Positions 44,180 to 52,804 of a DNA stretch of 64,000 nt are shown piece after piece (the stretch's first letter is position 1; each line of letters begins with the position of its first letter). The stretch spans positions 620,001 through 684,000 of the forward strand of contig CAWCDJ010000001.1 in the NCBI GenBank assembly GCA_963794265.1, given 5' to 3'. Both the position numbers and the translations under genes were made by a program. The notes below the pieces were generated by a model that did not search any database, was not told where the DNA came from, and worked only from the letters and a program-made list of their open reading frames with translations. The stretch is from CAWCDJ01 sp963794265. GTDB lineage: Bacteria > Acidobacteriota > Terriglobia > Bryobacterales > Bryobacteraceae.

Positions 44180-45525
44180 GGCTCTGAGCAGGAATTCGAT
44201 AGACGCCAAGCAGGGCGGCTTTTCACAGAGGACGGGATTCCGGTACACTCAGCGGTTTGCGAGACAGCGAACTGACGAAATTACTGGGGTGGCCCGGATA
44301 TCGGGTTTACCGACACGAGATCAACGAACGCGGCAAGACGCTCAAGCTTTGGGTCCGACGCAAGCGAGGGAATCGGAAGCTGGTTTGCTCTGGCTGCGGA
44401 CGGAAACTGGAGGCAGCGCACGACGTCAGCGAACGTGAGGTGCGCGATCTGCCCTGCATGGAGTTCCGCACGACCGTGGTGGTCGAGGTATACCGGGTGT
44501 GCTGCCCGGATTGCGGAATCAAGATCGAGAAGGTGCCGCAGTTGCCGAGCAAAGCGCCGTTCAGCAAGCGGTTCGAGGACGCGGTGGGCCAAGCCTGCGA
44601 AGGTGCGTCGGCGCGGCAGGTGGCACGGCGGTTTGGATTGGCGCCGAGCACGGTTCGCGCGATTGACCTGCGGTACCTGGAACGGTGGGCGGCGATGCGG
44701 CGAAAGCCGGCGTTGGTGCAAATGGGGGTGGACGAGATCCATCTGGGGAAGAAGCAGAAGTTCATCACGGTGGTCAGCAACCTGGACAGCGGTGAGCCGC
44801 TTTGGTTTGGTCGGGAGCGGAGGAAGGAAACGCTGGACGAGTTCTTCGAAAGCGAACTGAGCCGTGGCCAGCGGATGCGGATTACGGCGGCTTGCGTGGA
44901 CATGTGGGAACCGTACCGGCTGAGCATCGAACAGCATGCGCCGAACTGCCGGATCGTGTACGACAAGTTCCACGTCATGCAGCACGCCAACCAAGCGGTT
45001 GACGAGGTACGTCGGGCCGAATTCTTCCGCAAAGGAGGGCAGATGCGCGATCTGGTGAAGGGCAAGCGGTGGCTGCTGCTCACTCGCTGGGTGAACTTGT
45101 CCTCGAGCAAGCGCCAGGAGTTGACTGCGTTGTTCGCTCTCAACCGGAAGGTGTTCAAGGCCTATCTACTGAAAGAGAGTCTGGACCGGCTCTGGACGTA
45201 TCAATACGAAGGCGCGATGCTGAACTACCTCCAACGGTGGATCGATCAGCTTCGATGGCAGCGGCTGGAACCGTTCCGTAAATTGGCGTTGATGCTCTTG
45301 GATCACCTCGACGGGATTCTGAACTACTGCCGGACGAAGGTGCGGCTGGGAGTGGTCGAAGCGATCAACGGCAACATCAAATCGCTGCTTCGACGGGGCC
45401 GCGGCTACAAGAATCTACGATATCTGCTGCTGAAGGCGCAGCGCATGGCAGCAACGAGGACCGAATTTGTGGTTTTCAAGAAAGCCGCCTAAATTGCGGG
45501 TCCCGTCAGATTCCTGCTCAGAGCC
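44180..45525 (+). mobile_element. Intact ISL3-family insertion sequence
   Basis: 1346 bases bounded by inverted repeats: left GGCTCTGAGCAGGAATTCGA, right (read inwards) GGCTCTGAGCAGGAATCTGA, identical over the first 16 positions. An 8-bp CCTTTTAC duplication flanks it on both sides, which shows recent, clean insertion. One open reading frame (transposase) fills it. Both the exact duplication and the undamaged ORF argue for a functional copy. Confidence 0.93.
44257..45492 (+). CDS. ISL3-family transposase
   Basis: A 411-residue transposase, start TTG 44257. It has N-terminal zinc ligands (CSGCGRK and CCPDCG), a helix-turn-helix (ARQVARRFGLAPSTVRAID) and the DDE catalytic core: Asp in GVDEIHLGKKQ, Asp in VYDKFHVMQH and Glu in VVEAINGNIKSLLRRGRGY. 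No frameshift or stop interrupts it. It catalyses movement of the surrounding element; its direction is opposite to that of the neighbouring ftsK and PAP2 genes. Confidence 0.93.
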   Translation: MRDSELTKLLGWPGYRVYRHEINERGKTLKLWVRRKRGNRKLVCSGCGRKLEAAHDVSEREVRDLPCMEFRTTVVVEVYRVCCPDCGIKIEKVPQLPSKAPFSKRFEDAVGQACEGASARQVARRFGLAPSTVRAIDLRYLERWAAMRRKPALVQMGVDEIHLGKKQKFITVVSNLDSGEPLWFGRERRKETLDEFFESELSRGQRMRITAACVDMWEPYRLSIEQHAPNCRIVYDKFHVMQHANQAVDEVRRAEFFRKGGQMRDLVKGKRWLLLTRWVNLSSSKRQELTALFALNRKVFKAYLLKESLDRLWTYQYEGAMLNYLQRWIDQLRWQRLEPFRKLALMLLDHLDGILNYCRTKVRLGVVEAINGNIKSLLRRGRGYKNLRYLLLKAQRMAATRTEFVVFKKAA

Positions 45526-45533
45526 CCTTTTAC
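45526..45533. repeat. Target-site duplication, right copy
   Basis: CCTTTTAC, identical to 44172-44179. It contains the ftsK stop codon (TAA on the minus strand at 45532-45530), so the insertion took place at the very end of ftsK and the duplication kept the stop intact. Confidence 0.9.
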
Positions 45534-47926
45534 TTCACCTGGTCTTCAACTTCACGCAGCCAGTCGGGGCGTTTCAACACTTCGCGCGGCTTGCTGCCGT
45601 CGGGCGGGCCAATGATGCCGTCGCGCTGCATCATATCGAGGATGCGGGCCGCGCGGCCGTAACCGAGGCGCAGGTGCCGCTGCAGCGTGGAAGTCGAGGC
45701 CTTGCCCATTTGCAGCACCAGGCGCACGGCCTCTTCGTACATCGGGTCCTGGTCTTCGCTGCTGACTTCGGTATCGCCGGCGCCCTCTTCCTCGCTCGGC
45801 GGAGCGATGAGGAACGACTGGTCGTACTCCGGTTTGGCCTGCGCCTTCCAGAAGTCCACCACGCGGTTGATTTCGTTCTCGGTAACGAATGCGCCGTGCA
45901 GGCGCGTGAGGCGCGAGGAGCCGGGCGGCAGAAACAGCATGTCGCCTTTGCCCAGCAGGTGCTCGGCGCCCATCACGTCGAGAATCGTGCGGGAGTCCAC
46001 GCGCGTGGCCACGCGGAAGCTGATGCGCGCGGGGAAGTTCGCCTTGATGAGCCCGGTGATCACGTCCACGCTGGGACGCTGCGTGGCCAGCACCAGGTGC
46101 ATGCCGACCGCGCGCGCCATCTGCGCCAGGCGCGTGACGCTCTCTTCCACGTTGCGGCCTTCGAGCATCATCAGGTCGGCCAGCTCGTCGATCAGGATCA
46201 GGATGTAGGGCAGCGGACGAAGGTCTTCGCGGGTCGGCTCGGTCTCTTCTTCGAAAAGGCTGCGCGGCTCTTCCTGCAGCTTGCGCACCTTCTTGTTGAA
46301 CTGGTCGATGTTGCGGACGCCGTATTCGGCCAGCAGGCGCAGCCGCCGCTCCATCTCGAGCACGGCGTTGCGCAGCGCGTTGGTGGCCTTCTTCGGATCG
46401 ATGATCACCGGGGTGAGCAGGTGCGGCACGCCTTCGTACATTCCCAGCTCCACGCGCTTGGGGTCGACCATGATCAGCCGCACGTCGTCGGGCGTGGCCT
46501 TGTAGAGGATCGACATGATCATCGAGTTGATCATGACGCTCTTGCCCGAGCCGGTGGATCCGGCGATCAGCAGGTGCGGCATGGATTCGAGCGCGGAGAC
46601 GCGGATGCGGCCGTTGATGTCCTTGCCGAGCGGAATCGTGAGGTGCGAGTGTGACTGCTGGAATTCGTCGGATTCGATCATCTGGCGCAGCGCGATCAAC
46701 TCGCGGCGGGTGTTGGGCACCTCGATTCCCACGGTGGGCTTGCCGGGAATGCGTTCGATCAGGATCGACTCGGCCTGCAGACCCAGGCACAGGTCTTCGG
46801 TGAGATTCGTGATGCGGCTGTATTTGATTCCGGCCTCCGGCTTGAACTCGAACGTGGTGACCACCGGGCCGGGATTGATCTGCACCACGTTGCCGAGCAC
46901 GTTGAACTCTTCGAACTTCGATTTGATGCGGGAGGCCGTATCTTTGAGCTCCTGCTCGTCGTACGGGTTGCGGCCGGGCACTTCGTTGAGCAGGCCGGCG
47001 GGCGGAAGCTCGAACATCAGGGGAACCGCGGGGCGAGAATCGTGCGCCACGGTAACGGGGACGGGCGCCGCCGGGACCGGGGCGGGCATCGGCTCCGGCT
47101 GCGGCTCCAGGTCTTCGAGCTGGCAGATGGGGATCTCTTCGATGGTGGCGTATTCGGCGTCGGGTTCGGGCTCGTGGGGCTGAGGGTCGTCGGCCCAGGG
47201 CGGCGTGTCGCCGGCCAGCGGTCCGGGGGCCGGAACCACCGCGGCCGTTTTCTCCCGGCCTTTCTTCCGCGGCTTGCTCTCCACCTCGGCCTGCGCCCGC
47301 GCCCGGCGAGCGGCGGCCTTCTCGACGGCGCGCTCCCGCATCCGGCCGCGCCATTCGCGGAAAGCGGCCGCGCGGCGTTCCGACCACCGGATGGGTCCGG
47401 CGAACCACACTCCCAGTTTGGAGAGCGTGAACGTGGAAACCAGGTAGACGGAGACAACCACCACGGTCAACGTGGCGAGCACGGCTCCGGCCACGTTCAG
47501 TGAATCGACCAGCCAGGTGGCCAGTTCCAGTCCGAAAATTCCGCCCAGCCGGATGCCGCCTCCGAAAAGAGTCCACGGGAGAAACGAGAGGGCCGCGCAC
47601 AGGCTGAGCGTCAGCAGGAACGACCCGAACAGCTTCGCGCCGCCCGCCGCCAGTTCCTGGGAACGGATCCATCTCCAGGCCAGCAGAAACGCCAGCAACG
47701 GAAACAGGAATGCCGTGGCGCCGAAGGCCTGGAAGAGAAGATCGGAGAGATAGGAACCGGGATAGCCCACCAGGTTGAGAGGGTGCGACCCGGCGGCGGT
47801 ATCCCACGAGGGATCCTGGGCATGGTACGACACCAGACTCAACAGGATCACCAAGCCCGTCGACAGAAGCAGGAAACCGGTGACCTCGTTCAATCTCTTA
47901 AATTGCGTCGGGGATAAGAGCTTCAT
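45530..47926 (-). CDS. ftsK: DNA translocase FtsK
   Basis: Cell-division DNA translocase that clears chromosomes from the septum, 798 residues from ATG 47926. Four N-terminal membrane helices (within 15-180), a Pro/Glu-rich linker, the translocase motor with Walker A GSTGSGKS and Walker B ILILIDELADLMM, and a C-terminal winged-helix gamma domain (about 735-798) that reads KOPS sites. The start overlaps the uppP stop by one base (TGATG). The frame extends upstream to 48364 inside uppP and is rejected. The ISL3 element abuts its stop. Confidence 0.95.
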   Translation of the reverse strand: MKLLSPTQFKRLNEVTGFLLLSTGLVILLSLVSYHAQDPSWDTAAGSHPLNLVGYPGSYLSDLLFQAFGATAFLFPLLAFLLAWRWIRSQELAAGGAKLFGSFLLTLSLCAALSFLPWTLFGGGIRLGGIFGLELATWLVDSLNVAGAVLATLTVVVVSVYLVSTFTLSKLGVWFAGPIRWSERRAAAFREWRGRMRERAVEKAAARRARAQAEVESKPRKKGREKTAAVVPAPGPLAGDTPPWADDPQPHEPEPDAEYATIEEIPICQLEDLEPQPEPMPAPVPAAPVPVTVAHDSRPAVPLMFELPPAGLLNEVPGRNPYDEQELKDTASRIKSKFEEFNVLGNVVQINPGPVVTTFEFKPEAGIKYSRITNLTEDLCLGLQAESILIERIPGKPTVGIEVPNTRRELIALRQMIESDEFQQSHSHLTIPLGKDINGRIRVSALESMPHLLIAGSTGSGKSVMINSMIMSILYKATPDDVRLIMVDPKRVELGMYEGVPHLLTPVIIDPKKATNALRNAVLEMERRLRLLAEYGVRNIDQFNKKVRKLQEEPRSLFEEETEPTREDLRPLPYILILIDELADLMMLEGRNVEESVTRLAQMARAVGMHLVLATQRPSVDVITGLIKANFPARISFRVATRVDSRTILDVMGAEHLLGKGDMLFLPPGSSRLTRLHGAFVTENEINRVVDFWKAQAKPEYDQSFLIAPPSEEEGAGDTEVSSEDQDPMYEEAVRLVLQMGKASTSTLQRHLRLGYGRAARILDMMQRDGIIGPPDGSKPREVLKRPDWLREVEDQVK

Positions 47927-48753
47927 CACGCTGGCCGGCGGATGAAAGCCAGAGCAAGCACGATTATACCGAATATGATTCGGTAATACACGAACGGCAT
48001 CAGGCTGCTGCGACGCAAATAACGCAGAAACCAGGCGATTACGGCGCACCCGGTGATCGCGCTCACCGTGACCCCCACAACAAATTGCGTGCTCACCAAG
48101 GCGTGCAGGCCGCCTCCGTGTTTGTGTATGTCCCACAGAGCTTTCGATGCGGCCGCGGCAATCGCCGGCGTGGAAAGCAGGAAGGAGTAGCGCGCGGCGG
48201 ATTCGCGGGTCAGGTTGCGAAACAGGCCGGTGGAGATGGTGATGCCGCTGCGCGAACAGCCCGGCACCACCGCCAGCGCCTGGGAAACCCCGATCGATAT
48301 GGCGTCCGCCAGATTGATCGAGCCGAGGTCGCGCTGCCGTTTGCCGGCCCGTTCCGCGAACCACATCAGAATTCCGATGATCACCAGCATTCCGCCCATG
48401 ACTATCGGGCTGCGCCAGGTGCTTTCAGCCTGTTTGTTGAACAACAGTCCGGCTACGCCGATCGGCACCGATCCGATGGCCAGCAGCCACAGCATCGCGC
48501 GGTTCTGCTCGAGTTCCTTATCGTGGCCCGCGGAAATGCCGAAGCCCTGGCCCACAATCTGCACCCAATCGCGAAAAAAGTACAACAGCACCGCAACCAG
48601 GGTGCCCAGGTGCAGCATGATGTCGAAATCCAACGATTCGGTGTGCCAGCCCATGAGCCACGAAGAGAGATAAAGATGGGCCGTGCTGCTGATGGGTAAG
48701 AATTCCGTGAAACCCTGGACAATCGCCAGGACGACAACCTGCAGAAGGGGCAT
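47926..48753 (-). CDS. uppP: Undecaprenyl-diphosphatase
   Basis: Multi-pass membrane phosphatase recycling undecaprenyl diphosphate, also called BacA. The 275-residue protein has both signature motifs, QGFTEFLPISSTAH (residues 13-26) and VPGCSRSGITI near 166, and the usual eight hydrophobic segments. It is upstream of ftsK with a one-base overlap. Its divergent neighbour (methyltransferase, ATG 48785) is only 31 bases away, so the promoters overlap. Confidence 0.95.
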   Translation of the reverse strand: MPLLQVVVLAIVQGFTEFLPISSTAHLYLSSWLMGWHTESLDFDIMLHLGTLVAVLLYFFRDWVQIVGQGFGISAGHDKELEQNRAMLWLLAIGSVPIGVAGLLFNKQAESTWRSPIVMGGMLVIIGILMWFAERAGKRQRDLGSINLADAISIGVSQALAVVPGCSRSGITISTGLFRNLTRESAARYSFLLSTPAIAAAASKALWDIHKHGGGLHALVSTQFVVGVTVSAITGCAVIAWFLRYLRRSSLMPFVYYRIIFGIIVLALAFIRRPA

Positions 48754-48784
48754 AAACGTTCAGGGTGATGGATGGAGCGGAGCG

Positions 48785-49543
48785 ATGTCAAGCTCACTGC
48801 GGGAGCGCAGATCCGACCGGCGCGAAATTCTGGACTTCACCGTCTCGGAAGATACCGCGGCGGGGGCTTACCGCCAACTGGCGCTGCTGCACCTCTGGCT
48901 TGGGGATACGGCGGCAATCATAACGGCGCTCCGGCGGGATCGCCTTCCGGTGCGCAGGGTGCTGGATATCGGCTGCGCCGGCGGACAGGTCCTGGAGATC
49001 GTGGCCCGGCGCCTCGGGCTCGAGGCAGTCGGCGTTGACCTGAAGCCGCCCCGGGCGCGCGCCCCGGTAAGGATCCTCGAAGCCGACGCCGTGCACGATC
49101 CCCTGCCGGAGGCGGACGTGGCCATCTCCCTGCACACGGCCCATCACCTGGACGAGGAGGCGCTGGCTGCGCTGATCCGCAACGTGGGGCGCTCGTGCCG
49201 GCGTTTCATCCTCCTGGACGTGGTGCGGCACTGGCTGCCTTTGGCCCTGTTTCGCACTTTCATCGCGCCATTCGCTCTGCCGGTGGTGGCGGCGGACGGC
49301 CTGACGTCGTTCTGCCGCGCCTACACGCCCCGCGAACTGGGGCGCATCGCGGAAGCCGCGCTGGAGGGCACGGGAAGCTCTTTTGCCTGCCGGCTGGCTC
49401 CGCTGCTGATCCGGCAGGTGCTCGATATCCAATACCGCGCGAACCGCAATTCCGGCGCAGTCCCGTCCGCGGTCCGCTGTTCGCTTCATCACGTCCGGAC
49501 ACACGGTGCCTTTCCAATATTGGCTGGAGAGTTGCAGCTTTAG
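48785..49543 (+). CDS. Class I SAM-dependent methyltransferase
   Basis: A 252-residue Rossmann-fold methyltransferase from ATG 48785, preceded by GGAGCGGAG. Motif I is VLDIGCAGGQVLEIVARRL, followed by AVGVDLKPP and the post-motif ISLHTAHHLDEEAL. The C-terminal part has a hydrophobic stretch (HWLPLALFRTFIAPFALPVV) like lipid- or quinone-type methyltransferases. Substrate unknown. The frame is open upstream to 48683, in the divergent uppP gene, and that extension is rejected. Confidence 0.82.
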   Translation: MSSSLRERRSDRREILDFTVSEDTAAGAYRQLALLHLWLGDTAAIITALRRDRLPVRRVLDIGCAGGQVLEIVARRLGLEAVGVDLKPPRARAPVRILEADAVHDPLPEADVAISLHTAHHLDEEALAALIRNVGRSCRRFILLDVVRHWLPLALFRTFIAPFALPVVAADGLTSFCRAYTPRELGRIAEAALEGTGSSFACRLAPLLIRQVLDIQYRANRNSGAVPSAVRCSLHHVRTHGAFPILAGELQL

Positions 49544-49576
49544 CCATGTCCAGCAGGGACAGAGTGGAGGAATTTA

Positions 49577-50014
49577 ATGAAGCTTTCCGAACTAAAACTG
49601 ACGATTGCCGCCGGCATTCTATCTCTGGCCTGCGCTGCGTTTGTGGCAGGCCCGGCGGCGGCTCAGACGACTACCGGCACGGGAGATAATACCGGCAGCG
49701 CGAACACGACGGCGACGTCGCCCAACACCGCGCCCGCCGCTACTCCGGGTACCACCACCAATGCACCGGCTAACGGAGAGTACAGCAACGGAATGGGTGT
49801 GAACAACCCAAACAGCCCCAATTACAACCCCAATGCCCCAGCCGGGACCACCGGAGCGAACCGATATAACAATGGCTATCCCACGAACAACGGCTACGGC
49901 GGCGGCGCCGGCGGTTGGGGGCTCTGGGGCCTCATCGGATTGATCGGTCTCATCGGCTTATTCAAAGGCACACGGGGAACCACGACAAACACCAATTACC
50001 CGCGCAGGCCGTAG
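49577..50014 (+). CDS. Exported low-complexity protein with WGxxGxxG-type C terminus
   Basis: A 145-residue protein with signal peptide (IAAGILSLACAAFVAGPAAAQ), a Thr/Asn/Pro/Gly-rich middle that looks disordered (TATSPNTAPAATPGTTTNA), and a C-terminal hydrophobic element GGWGLWGLIGLIGLIGLF followed by Lys/Arg residues. This layout matches the WGxxGxxG C-terminal sorting-type families, in which the helix anchors the protein until it is processed. AGTGGAGGAATTTA precedes ATG 49577, a good ribosome-binding site. Confidence 0.78.
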   Translation: MKLSELKLTIAAGILSLACAAFVAGPAAAQTTTGTGDNTGSANTTATSPNTAPAATPGTTTNAPANGEYSNGMGVNNPNSPNYNPNAPAGTTGANRYNNGYPTNNGYGGGAGGWGLWGLIGLIGLIGLFKGTRGTTTNTNYPRRP

Positions 50015-50033
50015 CCGCGCGGCACTCCCGTCA

Positions 50034-50080
50034 CGGCTCTGCATCTCCCGCCGGCAGAGCCGCGACTTTGGGAGGCAGCT
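50034..50080. repeat. REP-like palindromic element, copy 3
   Basis: CGGCTCTGC (50034-50042) pairs with GCAGAGCCG (50054-50062), then CGACTTTGGGAGGC follows, matching the CAGAGCCGCGACCGTCAGG core of the other copies. It lies 20 bases after the WGxxGxxG gene and may act as its terminator. Confidence 0.65.
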
Positions 50081-50160
50081 CGGCCAGTACTAGGGAGAGG
50101 TAAACACCCGATTTCCGTTCCATATAGCACAGGCTCGCGCCGGAACCCCTAGGACTTTTC

Positions 50161-50220
50161 TTAGCGATTTCACTTAGAGAGTATTGGTACGAAAGACCTA
50201 CTTTTGAAGTGGATCGCTAA
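50161..50220 (+). promoter_or_regulatory. Long inverted repeat ending at the start codon of the PEP-CTERM gene
   Basis: TTAGCGATTTCACTT (50161-50175) is complementary to AAGTGGATCGCTAA (50207-50220) except for one bulge, with a 31-nt loop. The right arm ends directly before ATG 50221 and includes the bases where a ribosome-binding site would lie, so in RNA the start would be sequestered. It could instead be an operator, since the arms also form a DNA inverted repeat. Confidence 0.55.
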
Positions 50221-50988
50221 ATGAAAATCGCCAATTCTCTAAGCACGTTTTTGAAGTCAGCGGCCCTGGGAGGTCTCCTCTGCGGGTCCGCCCTGGCCAA
50301 TACCGTTATCATGCCCACGGGGGTGGATTCCAGCCGGGGGGAAAGCATCTGGATCCAGGAAAACGGCGTCGATACCGATGCATATTTCGCCGGCGTGATC
50401 GATATCACGGTCCAGGATGGGGACCAGAAATGGTTCCGTGATTCGCTTTGCGTGGACCTGTTTACCGACATCTACCTGGGTCAAAGCTATGGAACCACCA
50501 TCGAAAGGCCGAGCGACGTCTTCGGAAAGAACCTGCAACGGGTCTCCTGGTTGATAGACAACGCGCTGCTGCCCACCCAAATCTCGGGAATCACCAGCGT
50601 CCTGCCGAGCACCCAATTCATTTCGACGCCCGCGCAGGGTGCCGGTATTCAGTTGGCGATCTGGGACATTGTCCATGATGGAGGCGACGGATTCTCCAGC
50701 GGGAGCGTCCAAGCCGTTACCAATCCGGCGAATCCGACGGATCCACTGGCACTGGCATGGGCCCAGACCTACGAAACCGACAGCGTGGGAAAGTCCTCCA
50801 ACGAGGCCTACGTGTACAACAATGTGAATTTGAGCAACGGACAGCCGGCCCAGATGCTGGCTGGCCCGATGTTCCTGGATCACGGACCCGCTCCGGTACC
50901 GGAACCGGTCACGCAGGCACTGATAGGCGGATCGCTCGCGCTCCTGGGAGTCCTGTTCCGGCGCCGCCGCGGCCAGATTCCCCGCTGA
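50221..50988 (+). CDS. PEP-CTERM sorting domain protein
   Basis: A 255-residue exported protein: signal peptide (TFLKSAALGGLLCGSALA), a mature domain with VIDITVQDGDQKWF and AGIQLAIWDIVHDGGDGFSSG, and a PEP-CTERM tail: VPEPVTQALIGGSLALLGVL followed by FRRRR. The tail is recognised by exosortase and cleaved for attachment in the envelope or biofilm. No exosortase gene is in the window. Its leader has a large inverted repeat ending at the start codon, an unusual feature. The domain before the tail is not one I recognise. Confidence 0.88.
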   Translation: MKIANSLSTFLKSAALGGLLCGSALANTVIMPTGVDSSRGESIWIQENGVDTDAYFAGVIDITVQDGDQKWFRDSLCVDLFTDIYLGQSYGTTIERPSDVFGKNLQRVSWLIDNALLPTQISGITSVLPSTQFISTPAQGAGIQLAIWDIVHDGGDGFSSGSVQAVTNPANPTDPLALAWAQTYETDSVGKSSNEAYVYNNVNLSNGQPAQMLAGPMFLDHGPAPVPEPVTQALIGGSLALLGVLFRRRRGQIPR

Positions 50989-50990
50989 CA

Positions 50991-51006
50991 CCGGAAGATC
51001 TTCCGG
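50991..51006. terminator. Perfect palindrome between convergent genes
   Basis: CCGGAAGATCTTCCGG is a perfect 16-bp palindrome three bases after the PEP-CTERM stop and 14 before the end of the convergent DUF6600 gene. It could be a bidirectional transcription stop, though it has no loop and no T-run. Confidence 0.35.
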
Positions 51007-51019
51007 CCATTGAGGCCCG

Positions 51020-52705
51020 TTACTGCTTCTTGTCTTCCTTCCGTTCGGAGCGGTGCTCCCCGCGACGCTCTTCCCGTTTTTGCGGCTTCTCCTGGCGTTC
51101 GACACCGCGGACCGGCTGACCCACGCCTTGCGGTTCGGCGCGGCGAACCGGCTCCGCCGGCCGGGACTGCTGCATCTGCCGGGGCTGCTGCTGCATCTGC
51201 TGCGGCTGCTGCATCTGCCGCGGCTGGTCCGAGGGCCGCAGTCCTTCGACACGGCGCGGCTGAGGCTGGATGTTCTCCTCGGTGCGTCGCGGACGTTCGT
51301 CGACAAAGCTTCGAGGCGCGGCCGGGCGGGCGGGCCCCGCGATCCGCACCATGGGAGCGCGCGGGGCACCTCCGTTGAAGCCCCGCACGGCCGGCGGGGC
51401 GCTTCGCACCACTACGGTTCGCTCCGTGAACCGGGGACCCTGGCGCACCGGCCCGGGCAGCAGGTTTTCGCGGCGCGGCGCAACCGGAGCGCTGAAGCCC
51501 GCAATGGGGGCGCGGCTGACGTCGCGCACGTCCACCACGACGGCAGCCCGCATGACGTTCCGGCCGCTGCCGAAATCGGCGGTACGCACGGCGGTGACGC
51601 CTCCCGCGATGCCCTGGTTCGAATAGCGGACAACCGCCACGTTCCAGGTGCCGTTCAGGTTCCGGTAGTAGCGGTCGCTCACGCGGTATTGAGGCCGGTA
51701 TGCCTCACGCGGTCCAAGCGGAAACCACACGGCATTCCCTCCGAAACGCGGGCCGCCCACAAACACCACCAGGGCAGGCGCATAGACCGGCCGGATTCCC
51801 GGCGAGAGCGGACCGGGCACCCAGCCCCAGCCGCCCCTCAGGTAGGCCCAGCGCCCATAATGGAAGGGCGCGAATCCCCAAGGCGCATCGTCCACCCACG
51901 TCCAGCCCCACGGGTCGATCCAGCACCAACGGCCGTAGCGATAGGGCGCCCACCCGGCATCCACGCCCGCGGGCATCCAAACCGCACCGTAATCGGGATC
52001 CTGGCGCCAGGTGCCATAGCGGTCGAGATCCTCATAGCCGGTCATCGAAGTGGGAACGTAACGATCGGATTCCACCTGGTCTTCGGTGCGGTCGCGCTGA
52101 TCGCACCAGTCGTCAAACGGATCGGCCGGCGGCGGTGCGGCAACCTGGTAGGAAAGCTGATCCACGCCGGAGATTTGCGCCGCCTGCCGCGCATGCACGG
52201 GAAACGCCATGCCTCCCCCGGTCACCGAGACATCGCCCGCAATCACCGTGACCGTCGTGGTGTTGTTCCGTCCATCCGCATCCACACGGTAGCTCCCGGC
52301 GCGCAGGATGGTGATCGCCACATTCGGAGTATCGACTTCGTAACTTTCGTCGTCTGCCATTTCCCGGATTCGCAGGTTCGCGGAACCCTGGGTGAGGCTG
52401 ATTTGTACGCTGCGGTCTTCGAGATTGAGAAACGAGAGAGCCGTCTGGGACGCCATCCGGATGGCGCTCGAACCTACGTGCATCTCGCTGGTTGCGCCCG
52501 GGTCGGTCCAAAGGTGGTCGCCAATCGTCAGCGGGTAATTCAGGCTGGCGGCGGACCACTCCTCCACCGACCCTGGCCGGAACGACACCGGGCCGGAGAG
52601 ATAGTTGAGGCGGGCGACGCGCGCCGGCGGATCGGGCTCCTGTGCCAGCGCGCAAGCGGCAATGGCAAAGAAAGCGGCGAGTAATTCAGTCTTCCGCATC
52701 ATCAT
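51020..52705 (-). CDS. Exported FecR-like / DUF6600 protein
   Basis: A 561-residue exported protein. Signal peptide (AAFFAIAACALAQ), then a FecR-like beta-helix part (about 30-165, MHVGSSAIRMASQTALSFL, NLRIREMADDESYEVDTPN), a Trp/Gly/Tyr-rich DUF6600 core (VDAGWAPYRYGRWCWIDPWG, FAPFHYGRWAYLRGGWGWVP), and a disordered Arg/Gln/Pro tail (REERRGEHRSERKEDKKQ end). DUF6600 proteins are frequent in acidobacteria and probably envelope-associated; the function is not known. Starts include ATGs at 52702 and 52699. Confidence 0.82.
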   Translation of the reverse strand: MMMRKTELLAAFFAIAACALAQEPDPPARVARLNYLSGPVSFRPGSVEEWSAASLNYPLTIGDHLWTDPGATSEMHVGSSAIRMASQTALSFLNLEDRSVQISLTQGSANLRIREMADDESYEVDTPNVAITILRAGSYRVDADGRNNTTTVTVIAGDVSVTGGGMAFPVHARQAAQISGVDQLSYQVAAPPPADPFDDWCDQRDRTEDQVESDRYVPTSMTGYEDLDRYGTWRQDPDYGAVWMPAGVDAGWAPYRYGRWCWIDPWGWTWVDDAPWGFAPFHYGRWAYLRGGWGWVPGPLSPGIRPVYAPALVVFVGGPRFGGNAVWFPLGPREAYRPQYRVSDRYYRNLNGTWNVAVVRYSNQGIAGGVTAVRTADFGSGRNVMRAAVVVDVRDVSRAPIAGFSAPVAPRRENLLPGPVRQGPRFTERTVVVRSAPPAVRGFNGGAPRAPMVRIAGPARPAAPRSFVDERPRRTEENIQPQPRRVEGLRPSDQPRQMQQPQQMQQQPRQMQQSRPAEPVRRAEPQGVGQPVRGVERQEKPQKREERRGEHRSERKEDKKQ

Positions 52706-52804
52706 ATCCGGATGCCTCCATCCTCATTCACTCATTGGATCGTTAAGATTCGGCGGCAGGTTACATTAAAATCCCGCAATGAGGATTCCTGCGAAAATCG
52801 GAAG

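Noticed and set aside
45552..47807. Second long frame on the same strand inside ftsK (751 codons)
   Set aside because: Arg/Gly/Pro-rich and without domains; the overlapping frame is FtsK with Walker motifs.
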